A stretch of 64,000 nucleotides of DNA from an uncultured Prevotellaceae bacterium (GCA_902780635.1 CACZGH010000014.1:26571-90570), one strand, 5' to 3'; counted from the stretch's first letter, positions 47,407-57,247 are shown. Notes: generated by a model not told the origin, from the sequence alone. Made by a program: numbers and translations.

Positions 47407-49473
47407 ATGAAGAAAATTACACTCCTCCTGTCAGCACTGCCACTATTTGCTCTTGCCCAAACCGATGACGTGGTGCGGGAAGACACTTTGGAGGAGTTGA
47501 CGGTCACTTCCCGCTCTGCTCAAAGCCGGATAGAGGAAGTGCAGGTAGGTGTGGAGAAGATAGACGTGGGCACGATGGCCAAAGTGCCCGCCCTATTTGG
47601 AGAGCGCGACATCCTGAAAAACCTTCAGTTGCTGCCCGGCGTAAAGAGCGAGAGCGAAGGATCGAGCGGCTATCAGGTGAGAGGCGGCACCGCTGCCCAA
47701 AACCTGATTCTTCTCGACGGCGCCACCATCTACAACGCCGGTCACCTGATGGGGCTGTTCTCCGCCTTCAATGACAATGCGCTGGGCAACGCCTCTCTCT
47801 ACAAAGGGATGGTGCCTGCGCAATATGGCGGCGGCACCTCCTCTGTGTTCGACATCAGCACACGGTCCGGTGACCACGAGCAACATCACCTCAAAGGCAC
47901 CATCGGCCTGTTGTCGGCCCAACTCACGGTGGATGGTCCCATCCAAAAGGACAAAGCATCTTATCTGGCTGCTTTCAGACGTTCCTATCTCGACCTCTTC
48001 CTCAAAGCCACAGATCAATACAAGGACAACACCCTCAACTTCTATGACGCCAACATCCAGCTGAACTTCGTGGCTGGACCTCGTGACCGTCTCACCCTAT
48101 CCTTCTACCGTGGACGAGACAACATGGGCATTGAAGACCTGATGGACATGGCGTGGGGCAACACCTCCGTCAATGCCCACTGGCTCCATACAGCCAACGA
48201 CCATCTCTATCTCCACACGGCGATGACCTACAGTGACTTCACTGACGATGTGGGCATCGACATGCTGAATATCTATTATCAGATGAAAGGCTTCATCCGC
48301 CATCTGACCTTTCAGCACGACCAGACGTGGAACCCCACCCGCTCCTACAGCCTCAAATACGGACTCTCGTCCACCTATCTGCAACTCCAGTCGGCCGAGT
48401 GGGACGTTAACCTGCTTCACCAACGGGAGAAACGTGACGCATGGGTCAACACCGCATGGGTCAACCAGGAATGGAAGGTGAGCCACCATCTCAATCTCTC
48501 CGCTGGCCTCCGCCTGCACCTCTTCTCCGTTCTTGGAGGCCAACCCTATTATCACCTCAATGCCAACGGCGACATCACCCACACTTTCCATCCCGCCAGC
48601 GGCAGCATCGTGAAGACCTATGCCGATGTTGAACCACGACTAAGTGCCAACTACCGCATCAACAAGCGCAACAGCCTCAAGGCCGGCTACAGCCGCACCA
48701 CACAAGACATCCACGCCATCCGGGGCAGTTCGATGTCAATGCCTTTCGACCGCTACACCATGACGAGCAACCTCCTCCATCCTGAACAAGCCGACCAAGT
48801 GGCCTTAGGGTGGAACAGCATTACCGCTACTGGGAAATATGATTTCTCTGCGGAAGCCTATTACAAACAGATCAAGAATGTCTATGACTACCGTGATGGC
48901 AAGTCATTCCACTCAGAGATTGAGATTGAAAGGCTGTTGCTGGGCGGCAAAGGACGCGCCTACGGCCTCGAACTGTGTATGCGCAAGAACACCGGTCGGC
49001 TGACCGGATGGGCCAGTTATACGCTCTCATGGTCAGAGAACAAGATTGAGGGTATCAACAACGGCCGTTGGTATACCGCCAGCAACGACCGCCGCCATGA
49101 CTTGTGTCTCGTGGGCCTCTATCAAGCCTCACCACGCTGGGAACTCTCCGCTCTGTGGCGCTACACCACCGGTCAGGCGCTCACCGTCCCGAGTGCCAAA
49201 TATGAGATCAACGGCAGCACTTACTATTATTATGCCGAGCGCAACGGTTACCGCGCGCCTGCCTACCATCGTCTTGACCTCAGCGCCACATACACCCGGC
49301 AGTTGCGCCGCGCGAAGCATATCTGGGCCTTCGGCATTTACAATGCCTACTGCCGCTACAATCCCTTCGTCATCCAATTCGACAACGACACCTCACGTCC
49401 TACGGGCACGAAAGCCACGCTGACCGCCCTCTTCGGCATCGTCCCATCTGTTTCATTCACCATCCAGTATTGA
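47407..49473 (+). CDS. TonB-dependent receptor (DUF4249-associated type)
   Basis: A 688-residue outer-membrane receptor, shorter than the SusC proteins here. A signal peptide (MKKITLLLSALPLFALAQ) is followed by the TonB-box-like LEELTVTSR, a plug (NLQLLPGVKSESEGSSG, YQVRGGTAAQNLILLDGAT, GGGTSSVFDISTRSG) and a barrel ending in VPSVSFTIQY. There is no regulatory-like N-terminal domain. One base after its stop begins a DUF4249 lipoprotein, a recurrent Bacteroidota receptor pair of unknown ligand. The 21-base gap to the upstream dehydrogenase suggests they share an mRNA. Confidence 0.92.
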   Translation: MKKITLLLSALPLFALAQTDDVVREDTLEELTVTSRSAQSRIEEVQVGVEKIDVGTMAKVPALFGERDILKNLQLLPGVKSESEGSSGYQVRGGTAAQNLILLDGATIYNAGHLMGLFSAFNDNALGNASLYKGMVPAQYGGGTSSVFDISTRSGDHEQHHLKGTIGLLSAQLTVDGPIQKDKASYLAAFRRSYLDLFLKATDQYKDNTLNFYDANIQLNFVAGPRDRLTLSFYRGRDNMGIEDLMDMAWGNTSVNAHWLHTANDHLYLHTAMTYSDFTDDVGIDMLNIYYQMKGFIRHLTFQHDQTWNPTRSYSLKYGLSSTYLQLQSAEWDVNLLHQREKRDAWVNTAWVNQEWKVSHHLNLSAGLRLHLFSVLGGQPYYHLNANGDITHTFHPASGSIVKTYADVEPRLSANYRINKRNSLKAGYSRTTQDIHAIRGSSMSMPFDRYTMTSNLLHPEQADQVALGWNSITATGKYDFSAEAYYKQIKNVYDYRDGKSFHSEIEIERLLLGGKGRAYGLELCMRKNTGRLTGWASYTLSWSENKIEGINNGRWYTASNDRRHDLCLVGLYQASPRWELSALWRYTTGQALTVPSAKYEINGSTYYYYAERNGYRAPAYHRLDLSATYTRQLRRAKHIWAFGIYNAYCRYNPFVIQFDNDTSRPTGTKATLTALFGIVPSVSFTIQY

Positions 49474-49474
49474 C

Positions 49475-50332
49475 ATGGCCAAATATCTGACATACACCCT
49501 ATTGCTGCTGCTCCTCACCGCCTGTGAGAAAGAGATCGACATCGACTATCCCTCGGCCGCCGTCCTCACCACCATCCAAGGACAAGTGACCAACGAGGGG
49601 ATGGATGTCGTCATCACCCATACACGGTCCATGGAAGAGGCGACGCTATCGCCCGGATTGCCAGGAGCCACCGTCACCATCTCTTCCGATGAACAGACCA
49701 CGGTGCTCACTTACGATGCCGCCACAGGTCACTACCATTCGCCCACCGTTGGTATTCCCGGCACCACCTATCATCTGAGCGTGGATTTCGAGGGTGCCCA
49801 CTATGAGGCAGAGTCAACGATGCCCCTCCCGGCAACCATCCTTTCCACCGAGTTTGTATGGCAAAACATCCTGAGCGACCGCATGCTGGCTTTCGAAGTG
49901 TGGGCCAGCGACCCTGAGCCAGACATCAGAAACTATTATCTGTATCGGATGGACCGCCAGACGACACACCCACGAGGAAAGGATAAGAATGAAGGGCAAG
50001 CCTACCGCTGGAATGTCTTTGACGACCGTGGCAACCCACCCGGACGCATCTACCGTGACATCATCTGCATGACGGAGAAGATAGCAGAAGAAGATGAGGA
50101 AGAAGACTGGGACTACATTCTCTATGACGGTGACATCGTCAACTTCTATCTGATGGTCATCGACCATCCTGTCTACGACTTCTTCCGTTCCCTCATTGTA
50201 GGCCAGAATGGGCGTGCCAACCCCATCAGCAACATCAGCGGCGGCTGTCTCGGCTATTTCTCCGCAGCCAGCATCACTCGGGCCGAAGAGGTCGTCTACC
50301 ACACGTCGACACAAGAGGAAGAACTTTTTTAG
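49475..50332 (+). CDS. DUF4249-family outer-membrane lipoprotein
   Basis: A 285-residue lipoprotein with lipobox LLTAC (Cys about residue 17). The family pattern is seen in TTIQGQVTNEG, an Ig/FnIII-like first half that ends near STMPLPATI, and the conserved late stretch NPISNISGGCLGYFSAAS. The ending is acidic (EEEL). DUF4249 proteins accompany TonB receptors and are thought to act as surface partners, as SusD does for SusC, but ligands are unknown. It starts one base after the receptor stop. Confidence 0.85.
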   Translation: MAKYLTYTLLLLLLTACEKEIDIDYPSAAVLTTIQGQVTNEGMDVVITHTRSMEEATLSPGLPGATVTISSDEQTTVLTYDAATGHYHSPTVGIPGTTYHLSVDFEGAHYEAESTMPLPATILSTEFVWQNILSDRMLAFEVWASDPEPDIRNYYLYRMDRQTTHPRGKDKNEGQAYRWNVFDDRGNPPGRIYRDIICMTEKIAEEDEEEDWDYILYDGDIVNFYLMVIDHPVYDFFRSLIVGQNGRANPISNISGGCLGYFSAASITRAEEVVYHTSTQEEELF

Positions 50333-50346
50333 GAGTTCAGGAGTGA

Positions 50347-50360
50347 AGGAGTTAAGCCAA
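50347..50360 (+). repeat. Copy of the AAGGAGTTAAGCCA intergenic repeat
   Basis: Matches 20172-20185 exactly and is followed by a gattcattt stretch also present near the other copy. It directly follows the DUF4249 gene. A degenerate octamer (ggagttca) precedes it. Confidence 0.65.
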
Positions 50361-50396
50361 ATGATTCATTTGTCCATTCTTACTCTCATAAGCCTT

Positions 50397-50534
50397 CTAC
50401 TTGATGCCATTGAGGTCAATTACGTGACCGCCATTGCCCGTCGTGGGCCGATTGCTCTTCCCTCTTAATGGCATAATTAAGATGAACAGGAGCAACGAAA
50501 TGATCCAAAGCAGGAGATAGTTTTTCTTTTTCAT
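50397..50534 (-). CDS. Small single-pass membrane protein, 45 residues
   Basis: An unannotated-looking small gene: ATG at 50534, TAG at 50399-50397. The protein starts MKKKNYLLLWIISLL, with one membrane helix (about residues 6-23), then a short polar tail ending DLNGIK. A strong promoter is in the right place and orientation 32 bases upstream of the start codon, which random open frames seldom have. No family was recognised. It lies opposite the flow of both flanking operons, in the 475-base gap between the DUF4249 gene and the third-locus SusC. A leader peptide or small membrane regulator are possibilities; function is unknown. Confidence 0.55.
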   Translation of the reverse strand: MKKKNYLLLWIISLLLFILIMPLRGKSNRPTTGNGGHVIDLNGIK

Positions 50535-50565
50535 ATAAAAGTAGGATTTATCTTACACTCTCATG

Positions 50566-50596
50566 CAAAAGTAACACTTTGGTGCAAAAGTACAAA
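50566..50596 (-). promoter_or_regulatory. Promoter of the 45-residue membrane protein gene
   Basis: On the minus strand, TTTG (50596-50593), a 19-base spacer and TACTTTTG (50573-50566). Both elements are perfect. A second TACTTTTG overlaps at 50592-50585. Confidence 0.7.
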
Positions 50597-50807
50597 GAAA
50601 AAAACTGGAATGAGGTTGTGTTTTTAGTTAAAACTGAACTGTTTTTTCAACAAATGAGACAATTATGACTGATGAATCAAAAAATATTATTAATTTCGCA
50701 GCGCGAACTACAAAATATGCAAAATCTACACCTGTTTCAAAGAGATTTTTTCATTTAGGTGACATATATCATCTAACTAATAATATCTTTAACTAAAACA
50801 ATTATTT

Positions 50808-53800
50808 ATGCATTCACAAATCAGAAGAGCCTTCTTGGCTTCGCTTTTGTCCCTGGTTTGTTTTGTGGCTTACGCCCAGAAGACAATACAGGGAAACGTG
50901 AAAGACGCCAGTGGTGAACCTATGATCGGTGTGACCATCTCTGCCGGAGGAAGTCAGGGTGTGGTCACAGACCTCGATGGCAACTTCACCCTGAGCGGTG
51001 TCTCACCTTCGACTACGCTCACCGTCAGCTATGTGGGATTCAAGACCCAGACACTGAAAGTGGGCAGTCTGAACAACTTCAACATCGTGCTTCAGGAAGA
51101 CAACACCACCCTCGACGATGTGGTGGTGATTGGTTACGGCACCATGAAACGCCGCGACCTGACTGGTGCAGTGGCATCTGTCAGCGGTGACAAACTGGCT
51201 GCCAATCCAGTGGCTAACGTGGCACAGGCCCTGCAAGGTCAGTTGCCTGGTGTGAGCGTCATGTCTCAGGACGGTCGTCCGGGTGCTACCATGTCCATCC
51301 GTGTGCGTGGTGGTGGTTCTATCACCCAGAGCAACGACCCGCTGTTTATCGTTGATGGTGTACAGGTGAGCGACATCAGTGACATTCCCGCCGACAATAT
51401 CGAGAGCATCGACGTACTGAAAGACGGTGCCTCGACAGCCATCTATGGTGCACGAGGCGCCAATGGTGTGATTCTTGTCACCACCAAGGGTTCCAGTGGC
51501 GATGGCACCGCCAAAGTGAAATACAACATGTACTACCAGTTGAAGAAGAACCCCAAAACCCTCGACGTGATGGATGCTTACAGCTATGTGCTGCACAACT
51601 GGAGTTATGCTGATGCCCTAGCCAATAACGAGGCTGATGGCATCGCTGAGTATTTCGGGCTGGGCTCTGCCAACGGCAACCACCTCAATGAGTACAAAAA
51701 TATGAGCATACACAACTACGTGGACGATGTGATGCGTTCCTCTGCTGGTTCCTGGAGCCATGACCTCTCCCTCTCTGGCGGCAACCAGAACACCAAATAC
51801 TACGCCACCATCAACTATCTGACCGACGATGGTATCCGTATCAAATCGGGCATGAACCGTTGGAACGCCAACTTCAAGATTTCTCAGAAAATCACCAAGA
51901 ACTTGACTTTCGACGCTGACCTTCGCTACAACGAGATGAAGTTTGAGGGCACCAACTTCGACTACGCCTCCGGCAACTCTGTCTATGGCTACCGTCCTAT
52001 TGACAACCCACTCGGCAACAACGACCCTGCTTTGTTGAGTATGGGTAGTGCCAGTGTGGAAGAGAGTTTCAACCCCACGGCCATCATCGACAATTACACC
52101 CGCATCACCACCCGCAACCGCATTCACGGTATGGGCGCGCTGACATGGAACATCATCAAGGGTCTGACCGCCAAGTCTGAACTCTCACTGAGCCGCAACT
52201 GGAGCGAGACCCGCGACTGGGACGGCGGACAGTCGACCAACCCCTATAACAAGGCTGAGTTGACCAAGGGCAATGGCTATGGCGTGCGCTGGGCCTCCAC
52301 CCTCAACTATCAGGTGCAGGGTCTTGGTGAAGACCACAACCTCTCTCTCCTCGCAGGTAATGAGGTGCTGGCCAGCAAATCTAACAGTAGCACTGTGACA
52401 GGTGCCGGTTTCCCCAGTGAATTTGACATGGACCGCGCTTTTGGTCTGATTAATATGTACAACATGAAAGACGACTATTATGACCAGACCAAGAAACTGT
52501 CAGACTTCAAAAACACCATCGGTGAGCCGAAGCACACCCTCTCATGGTTTGGACGTGTCACTTATGACTATCAGAGCCGCTACCTCTTCACCGCCACATT
52601 CCGTGCCGACGGAAGCTCCAACTTTGCCCCCAACCATCACTGGGGTTACTTCCCATCTGCAGCCCTCGGATGGCGCATCTCCGAAGAACCTTTCCTGGCC
52701 AACACGCGCGACTGGCTCGACAACCTGAAACTGCGTCTCTCATACGGTACCTCCGGTAACGACGCCATCGACGCCAGCCTTTGGAAAGAATACTGGGTAC
52801 CCAATGTGGTTTGGAATGGTGACAAGCGCACCGTGACCTTCTCGCCCGGTGAAATCCTGGCCAACCCCGACCTGAAATGGGAGACCACCGTCTCACGCAA
52901 CCTTGGTATCGACTTTGGCTTCTGGAACGGCAAACTGCGTGGAAGCATCGATGCCTACTGGAACACCACCAAAGACATCCTTATGAAAGTGCCCGTAGCA
53001 GAGACCACCGGCCACAGCTATCAGTTCCAAAACGTGGGTGAGACCTCCAACAAGGGTATTGAGCTGGCTCTCTTCTATGAGATTATCCGTTCCAAGGACT
53101 TCAAACTGAGCGTCAACGGCACCTACAATTATAATAAAAACAATGTGGAGAAAGTGATGGAAGGCGTCAATGCCGACACCCACACCAACTGGGGCTCATC
53201 GATGAAACGTCCATACAATGACTATATCATCCGTGAGGGCGAGCCTGTAGGTACCATCTTCGGCTACAAGTCAGCCGGATTCTATACCGTCGATGACTTC
53301 ACCGTGGAGAACGGTGTGTGGAAACTGAAATCAGGCGTGCCCGACATCAGCGGCGTGGTCAACTATGCCGGCGGACAGTATTACAACTTGCCCGAGGGTC
53401 AGGTGGCATTCCCCGGCGTCGTGAAATTTGAGGATACCGACGGCAGCGGCACAGTGACAGAAGACGACGCCACCGTCATCGGTCACACCATGCCACAGCA
53501 CACTGGCGGTTTCAATATCAACGCCAGCTACAAGGGATTCGACGCTTCAGTGGGCTTCACCTATCAGATTGGCGGCGACGTGTACAACGCCAACCGCATG
53601 CACTCTATGATGGGTAACAAGAACACCAGCTTCGGATGGAACCGCCTCGACTTCATCGCCGACTGCTGGAGAATGTATGACGTAGACGGCAGTGGCAACC
53701 TTTATGCCGTCACCGAGCCTTCTGCCCTTGCAGCCCTCAATGCCAATGCCAAGCATGCCCTGCCCTACTGCGAGTATGGAATGGTGTCGTCAGAATTCAT

Positions 53801-54062
53801 CGAGGACGCATCCTATCTGCGCCTCAACACGCTGACCATCGGTTACACGCTTCCTAAGACCCTCACCAAGAAAGTAGGCATCAGCAATCTGCGCGTCTAC
53901 TTCACTGGTGGCAACCTCTTCTGTCTCACAGGCTACAATGGTGTCGACCCCGATGTCAACACACGTCCAGGCGGACAGGACGGCTTCCCCGTGCCCAATT
54001 ACGACTGGAACGCCTATCCACGTGCGAGAACTTTCACATTCGGTCTTAATGTCGCATTCTAA
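50808..54062 (+). CDS. SusC/RagA-type TonB-linked transporter (third locus)
   Basis: A 1,084-residue outer-membrane transporter. The signal peptide ends at VAYAQ (residue 23). The regulatory-like domain reads KTIQGNVKDASGEPMIGVTI, the junction DVVVIGYGTMKR, the plug LFIVDGVQVSDISDIPADN with VLKDGASTAIYGARGANGVI, and the barrel ends RTFTFGLNVAF. It is paired with a SusD-like gene 22 bases on. There are no enzyme or regulator genes adjacent, so the substrate is unknown. The leader is long (about 100 bases from a degenerate TAATTTCG box at 50691). Confidence 0.95.
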   Translation: MHSQIRRAFLASLLSLVCFVAYAQKTIQGNVKDASGEPMIGVTISAGGSQGVVTDLDGNFTLSGVSPSTTLTVSYVGFKTQTLKVGSLNNFNIVLQEDNTTLDDVVVIGYGTMKRRDLTGAVASVSGDKLAANPVANVAQALQGQLPGVSVMSQDGRPGATMSIRVRGGGSITQSNDPLFIVDGVQVSDISDIPADNIESIDVLKDGASTAIYGARGANGVILVTTKGSSGDGTAKVKYNMYYQLKKNPKTLDVMDAYSYVLHNWSYADALANNEADGIAEYFGLGSANGNHLNEYKNMSIHNYVDDVMRSSAGSWSHDLSLSGGNQNTKYYATINYLTDDGIRIKSGMNRWNANFKISQKITKNLTFDADLRYNEMKFEGTNFDYASGNSVYGYRPIDNPLGNNDPALLSMGSASVEESFNPTAIIDNYTRITTRNRIHGMGALTWNIIKGLTAKSELSLSRNWSETRDWDGGQSTNPYNKAELTKGNGYGVRWASTLNYQVQGLGEDHNLSLLAGNEVLASKSNSSTVTGAGFPSEFDMDRAFGLINMYNMKDDYYDQTKKLSDFKNTIGEPKHTLSWFGRVTYDYQSRYLFTATFRADGSSNFAPNHHWGYFPSAALGWRISEEPFLANTRDWLDNLKLRLSYGTSGNDAIDASLWKEYWVPNVVWNGDKRTVTFSPGEILANPDLKWETTVSRNLGIDFGFWNGKLRGSIDAYWNTTKDILMKVPVAETTGHSYQFQNVGETSNKGIELALFYEIIRSKDFKLSVNGTYNYNKNNVEKVMEGVNADTHTNWGSSMKRPYNDYIIREGEPVGTIFGYKSAGFYTVDDFTVENGVWKLKSGVPDISGVVNYAGGQYYNLPEGQVAFPGVVKFEDTDGSGTVTEDDATVIGHTMPQHTGGFNINASYKGFDASVGFTYQIGGDVYNANRMHSMMGNKNTSFGWNRLDFIADCWRMYDVDGSGNLYAVTEPSALAALNANAKHALPYCEYGMVSSEFIEDASYLRLNTLTIGYTLPKTLTKKVGISNLRVYFTGGNLFCLTGYNGVDPDVNTRPGGQDGFPVPNYDWNAYPRARTFTFGLNVAF

Positions 54063-54084
54063 TTATTAAGGAGGAAACAACAAT

Positions 54085-56211
54085 ATGAAAAAAATATTAT
54101 ATTCTATACTTTGCGTAGCAGGCATCTTCACCCTCCAGTCATGTAGTGACTACCTGGAGACAGGCTCTCCGTCAAAGACTGACGCTGCATTTGTGTTCTC
54201 CACCAGTGAGACAGCACGCGCTGCCCTTGAGGGTGCTTACGCCGACTGGCTCAACGCCGCACAGAACAAAGTATTCGGCGACGGACTCTTCTATGCCGCC
54301 GACGTGGCTGGCTCCGACATCGAGCGCCACCCCGAGGCCTTCAGCAATCAGCCAGGCCGTCACTATCCCGAGACATTCTACCAGAACGGCAAATACGCCG
54401 GAGAATACAGTCTGCTCAGTTATCAGAAAGAGAACGACACCTACGCATCGCTCTACTCCATCATCAACAAGGCCAACATCGTGATTCAGGCCATACAGAC
54501 CTCAGAGGGATTTGAAGAGATGCTCGCCGCCAAAACAGAGAGCACCATGGGGCAGCTTTATGGTGAGGCTGTAGCGCTGAAAGCCACCGCCTACAGAGAG
54601 TTGCTGAAATACTTCGGCGACGTGCCCTACCTCACCGGCAAGACCACCGACAGCGGCAACCTCTGCGGAAGAGACTCCATCTACGACGTGGTACTCGAAG
54701 AGCTGCAGCAGGCCGCACCGGTGATGTACCGTCTCGGGTCCATACCTGGCATCACTGGCAAGAACTACTTCTCACGCACCTACGTCGAGGGACTCATCGG
54801 ACGTATCGCACTTGAGGCCGGCGGCTATCAGACACGAAGGGGAGACATCACCCGCACCGACGGCAAGGGCAACACACTGACCTTCGAGCAGATGGGCGAG
54901 CCCAACAATGGCGCCACTTATGGTCGCCGCAGCGATTACAAGAATTACTATCAGCTTGCACAGCAGTATTTCAAGGCTGTCATTGATAATCCCGGCAGCG
55001 CCGTGTTCCACACCACCGACCCACGCAAGGCTGACAATGGCCGTGTCTATGGCAACCCCTATCAGTACTTCTTCCAGCAGATGCACGACGAGGACGACGG
55101 CTATGCCGACGAGTCCATCTACGAGGTGGCCATCGCTCAGGGCGCCGGCAACGACGCGCGTCCCTACTCTTTCGGCCGTCCGTCGACAGGAGCCAGCAAA
55201 GACAACTATCCCTGCAAGAACTATGGTCAGGGCCGCATCAATCCCGCTTTCTACTACGGCATGTTCGACCCCAACGACATGCGCCGCGACGTCTCCTGCA
55301 CCGTGACGGGCAGCGATGGTGCCAAGGGAACTGAAATTCTGCTCCCATTCTCACCTGGTTCACAGGCAAAAGGTGGAGGTATCTCCTTTAACAAATGGGA
55401 TGAGAACCGTCAGAAGAAGCCTTGGACCGCCAACCAGCGTAAGTCGGGTATCAATGGTCCTTATATGCGTCTCTCTGAGATTTATTTAGGTTATGCAGAG
55501 GCATGTGCCATGTTAGGCAACGAAGCAGAGGCTAAGAAGTATCTGACCATCATCCGCGAGCGCGCCTTCCCTGCAGGAAAAGCCAATGTCGACAGCTACA
55601 TAGCCAGCAAGGGTTCATTGCTTGAGGCCATCATCGACGAGCGTGGTTTTGAGTTCGCTGGAGAGGGTGACCGTCGCACCGTGCTCATTCGCACAGGCTT
55701 GCTGCCCAAGAAAATCAAGGAGATTAAAGACCTTACCAAAGCCATGATTGACGGTCTTACTGCCAATGGTTACTATCAGTTTGCCAATGGTAATGTCATC
55801 TCGTCTGTGGTCTACACCAAGCAAGTGGACGCTAAGGCCGCCAATGGCCATCGTCTGACCGCTCAGTGTCCTGCTGACAAAATCAATGACCCCGTGCTCT
55901 ATCCGAGTTGGCGTGGTGTGAACGATGACTGGTCGGCCTTCGGCCTTGACTATAAAGGAAACACGAATACCAACCTCGCCATCAAGGGTCTTTTCACACG
56001 CTTGACTGATGCAGAGGTGAATGCAGCTTTGGAAGATGGTTATGCAGCTGCCGACTGGGGTAAGACCTTGGTGGAGAAAGCCGACGAATACTACAAATAC
56101 CTCTTCTATGACTATGACTATGTGAAAGCACCGCTCCACTACTGGCCGTTCACTCCCAACGTGCTGAGCAATGGTGGCTTCACCAATGGTTATGGGTTTA
56201 AGAATGAGTAA
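54085..56211 (+). CDS. SusD/RagB-type lipoprotein (third locus)
   Basis: A 708-residue surface lipoprotein, larger than the typical member. Lipobox LQSC (Cys about residue 20). Family features include LYGEAVALKATAYRELLKYF with GDVPYLTG in the N-terminal half, and LLEAIIDERGFEFAGEGDRR in the C-terminal half. The last part (VKAPLHYWPFTPNVLSNG) is a common variant of the SusD ending. It is co-transcribed with the SusC 22 bases upstream and followed by a good terminator. Ligand unknown. Confidence 0.93.
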   Translation: MKKILYSILCVAGIFTLQSCSDYLETGSPSKTDAAFVFSTSETARAALEGAYADWLNAAQNKVFGDGLFYAADVAGSDIERHPEAFSNQPGRHYPETFYQNGKYAGEYSLLSYQKENDTYASLYSIINKANIVIQAIQTSEGFEEMLAAKTESTMGQLYGEAVALKATAYRELLKYFGDVPYLTGKTTDSGNLCGRDSIYDVVLEELQQAAPVMYRLGSIPGITGKNYFSRTYVEGLIGRIALEAGGYQTRRGDITRTDGKGNTLTFEQMGEPNNGATYGRRSDYKNYYQLAQQYFKAVIDNPGSAVFHTTDPRKADNGRVYGNPYQYFFQQMHDEDDGYADESIYEVAIAQGAGNDARPYSFGRPSTGASKDNYPCKNYGQGRINPAFYYGMFDPNDMRRDVSCTVTGSDGAKGTEILLPFSPGSQAKGGGISFNKWDENRQKKPWTANQRKSGINGPYMRLSEIYLGYAEACAMLGNEAEAKKYLTIIRERAFPAGKANVDSYIASKGSLLEAIIDERGFEFAGEGDRRTVLIRTGLLPKKIKEIKDLTKAMIDGLTANGYYQFANGNVISSVVYTKQVDAKAANGHRLTAQCPADKINDPVLYPSWRGVNDDWSAFGLDYKGNTNTNLAIKGLFTRLTDAEVNAALEDGYAAADWGKTLVEKADEYYKYLFYDYDYVKAPLHYWPFTPNVLSNGGFTNGYGFKNE

Positions 56212-56284
56212 TTGAAACCTCGAAACCTCTCCCCGACCCTCCCTCAAGAAGTGGGAACAGAGAGCATGATTTCAAGGTATGAGG

Positions 56285-56328
56285 AATGGACATTCACAAT
56301 GAAAGAATTGTGGATGTCCATTTTTTTT
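56285..56328 (+). terminator. Rho-independent terminator after the third SusC/SusD pair
   Basis: A 16-base stem with one mismatch (AATGGACATTCACAAT paired with AATTGTGGATGTCCATT), a 5-base loop and eight T. Confidence 0.92.
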
Positions 56329-56347
56329 GTGATATTTCGGCATGGGA

Positions 56348-56379
56348 TTTGGAAGATTAAAAAAAAAATCATAAATTTG
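56348..56379 (+). promoter_or_regulatory. Promoter of deoD
   Basis: TTTG (56348-56351), a 20-base spacer and TAAATTTG (56372-56379). Both elements are perfect, 26 bases before the start codon. Confidence 0.8.
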
Positions 56380-56405
56380 CAACATTAACTCTAAATCTTT
56401 GTAAT

Positions 56406-57113
56406 ATGGCAAAAACTCCTACACCCCACATCGGGGCACAATACGGTGAAATAGCTGAGACCGTCATCATGGCGGGCGACCCGCTTCGTGTTAAATTCAT
56501 GGCGGAGAACTTTCTTGAGAATCCTGTGCTTTTCAATCAGGTGCGTGGTATGCTGGGATATACAGGCACTTATAAAGGCAAACGCGTCAGTGTGATGGGT
56601 CATGGCATGGGCATCCCCTCCATCAGCATCTACTCTTACGAGCTCTTCAACTTCTATGGTGTGAAGACCATCATCCGCGTAGGTTCGGCAGGCTCCATCA
56701 ATCACGACCTGCACGTGGGCGACCTGGTCATCGCCATGGGAGCATGCACCGACTCGCACTATGGTGACCAGTTTGAGACTCCAGGCACCTTTGCACCTAT
56801 CGCCGACTTCGACCTGCTGCGTGGCGCTGCTGAGTCATGTGAGCGATTTGGCTACCGCTACAAGGTAGGCAATGTCTTCTCATCAGATATCTTCTATAAT
56901 GAGAACGCACACACCGACAAATGGATCAACCTGGGTGTGCTGGCAGTAGAGATGGAGGCCTCGGGTCTTTATATGAACGCCGCCCGCTCTGGCAACCGTG
57001 CGCTGGTCATCTGCACCATCTCTGATCATATCCTCACTGGAGAGGTGACGACAGCCGAGCAGCGTCAGACCACATTCACACACATGATGGATGTGGCGTT
57101 CTCGCTGGTGTAA
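56406..57113 (+). CDS. deoD: Purine-nucleoside phosphorylase
   Basis: A 235-residue cytosolic enzyme of the hexameric (DeoD) class, which phosphorolyses purine nucleosides to base plus (deoxy)ribose 1-phosphate. Visible family motifs are the start TPHIGAQYGEIAETVIMAGDP, here quoted only to its phosphate-site GDPLR, then MGHGMGIPSISIYSYEL, RVGSAGSI, the ribose-site VEMEASGLY, and SDHILTGE with the catalytic Asp. The length equals the usual 235-240 residues. It is a single gene with its own promoter. Confidence 0.96.
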   Translation: MAKTPTPHIGAQYGEIAETVIMAGDPLRVKFMAENFLENPVLFNQVRGMLGYTGTYKGKRVSVMGHGMGIPSISIYSYELFNFYGVKTIIRVGSAGSINHDLHVGDLVIAMGACTDSHYGDQFETPGTFAPIADFDLLRGAAESCERFGYRYKVGNVFSSDIFYNENAHTDKWINLGVLAVEMEASGLYMNAARSGNRALVICTISDHILTGEVTTAEQRQTTFTHMMDVAFSLV

Positions 57114-57142
57114 CAGAGAGTCGACATGACCTTGAACACGCA

Positions 57143-57182
57143 GCGATAACTACTTAACTCCTTAACTACCTGCAAGTTGAGT
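57143..57182. repeat. Copy of the GCGATAACTACTTAACT intergenic repeat
   Basis: Shares GCGATAACTACTTAACT, then TAACTACCTGC and AGTTGAGT, with 20246-20277, with an extra cctTAACT insertion of eight bases. It lies just after deoD. Confidence 0.75.
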
Positions 57183-57247
57183 ACTTGCGAAACTTGAATG
57201 AAAATTATTCATTGGTGTGTTTCTCAGCTTGAACACACTCCCCCTAG

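Noticed and set aside
50691-50698. TAATTTCG as promoter of the third-locus SusC
   Set aside because: One mismatch in the core box and no upstream TTTG; not strong enough to list as a feature.
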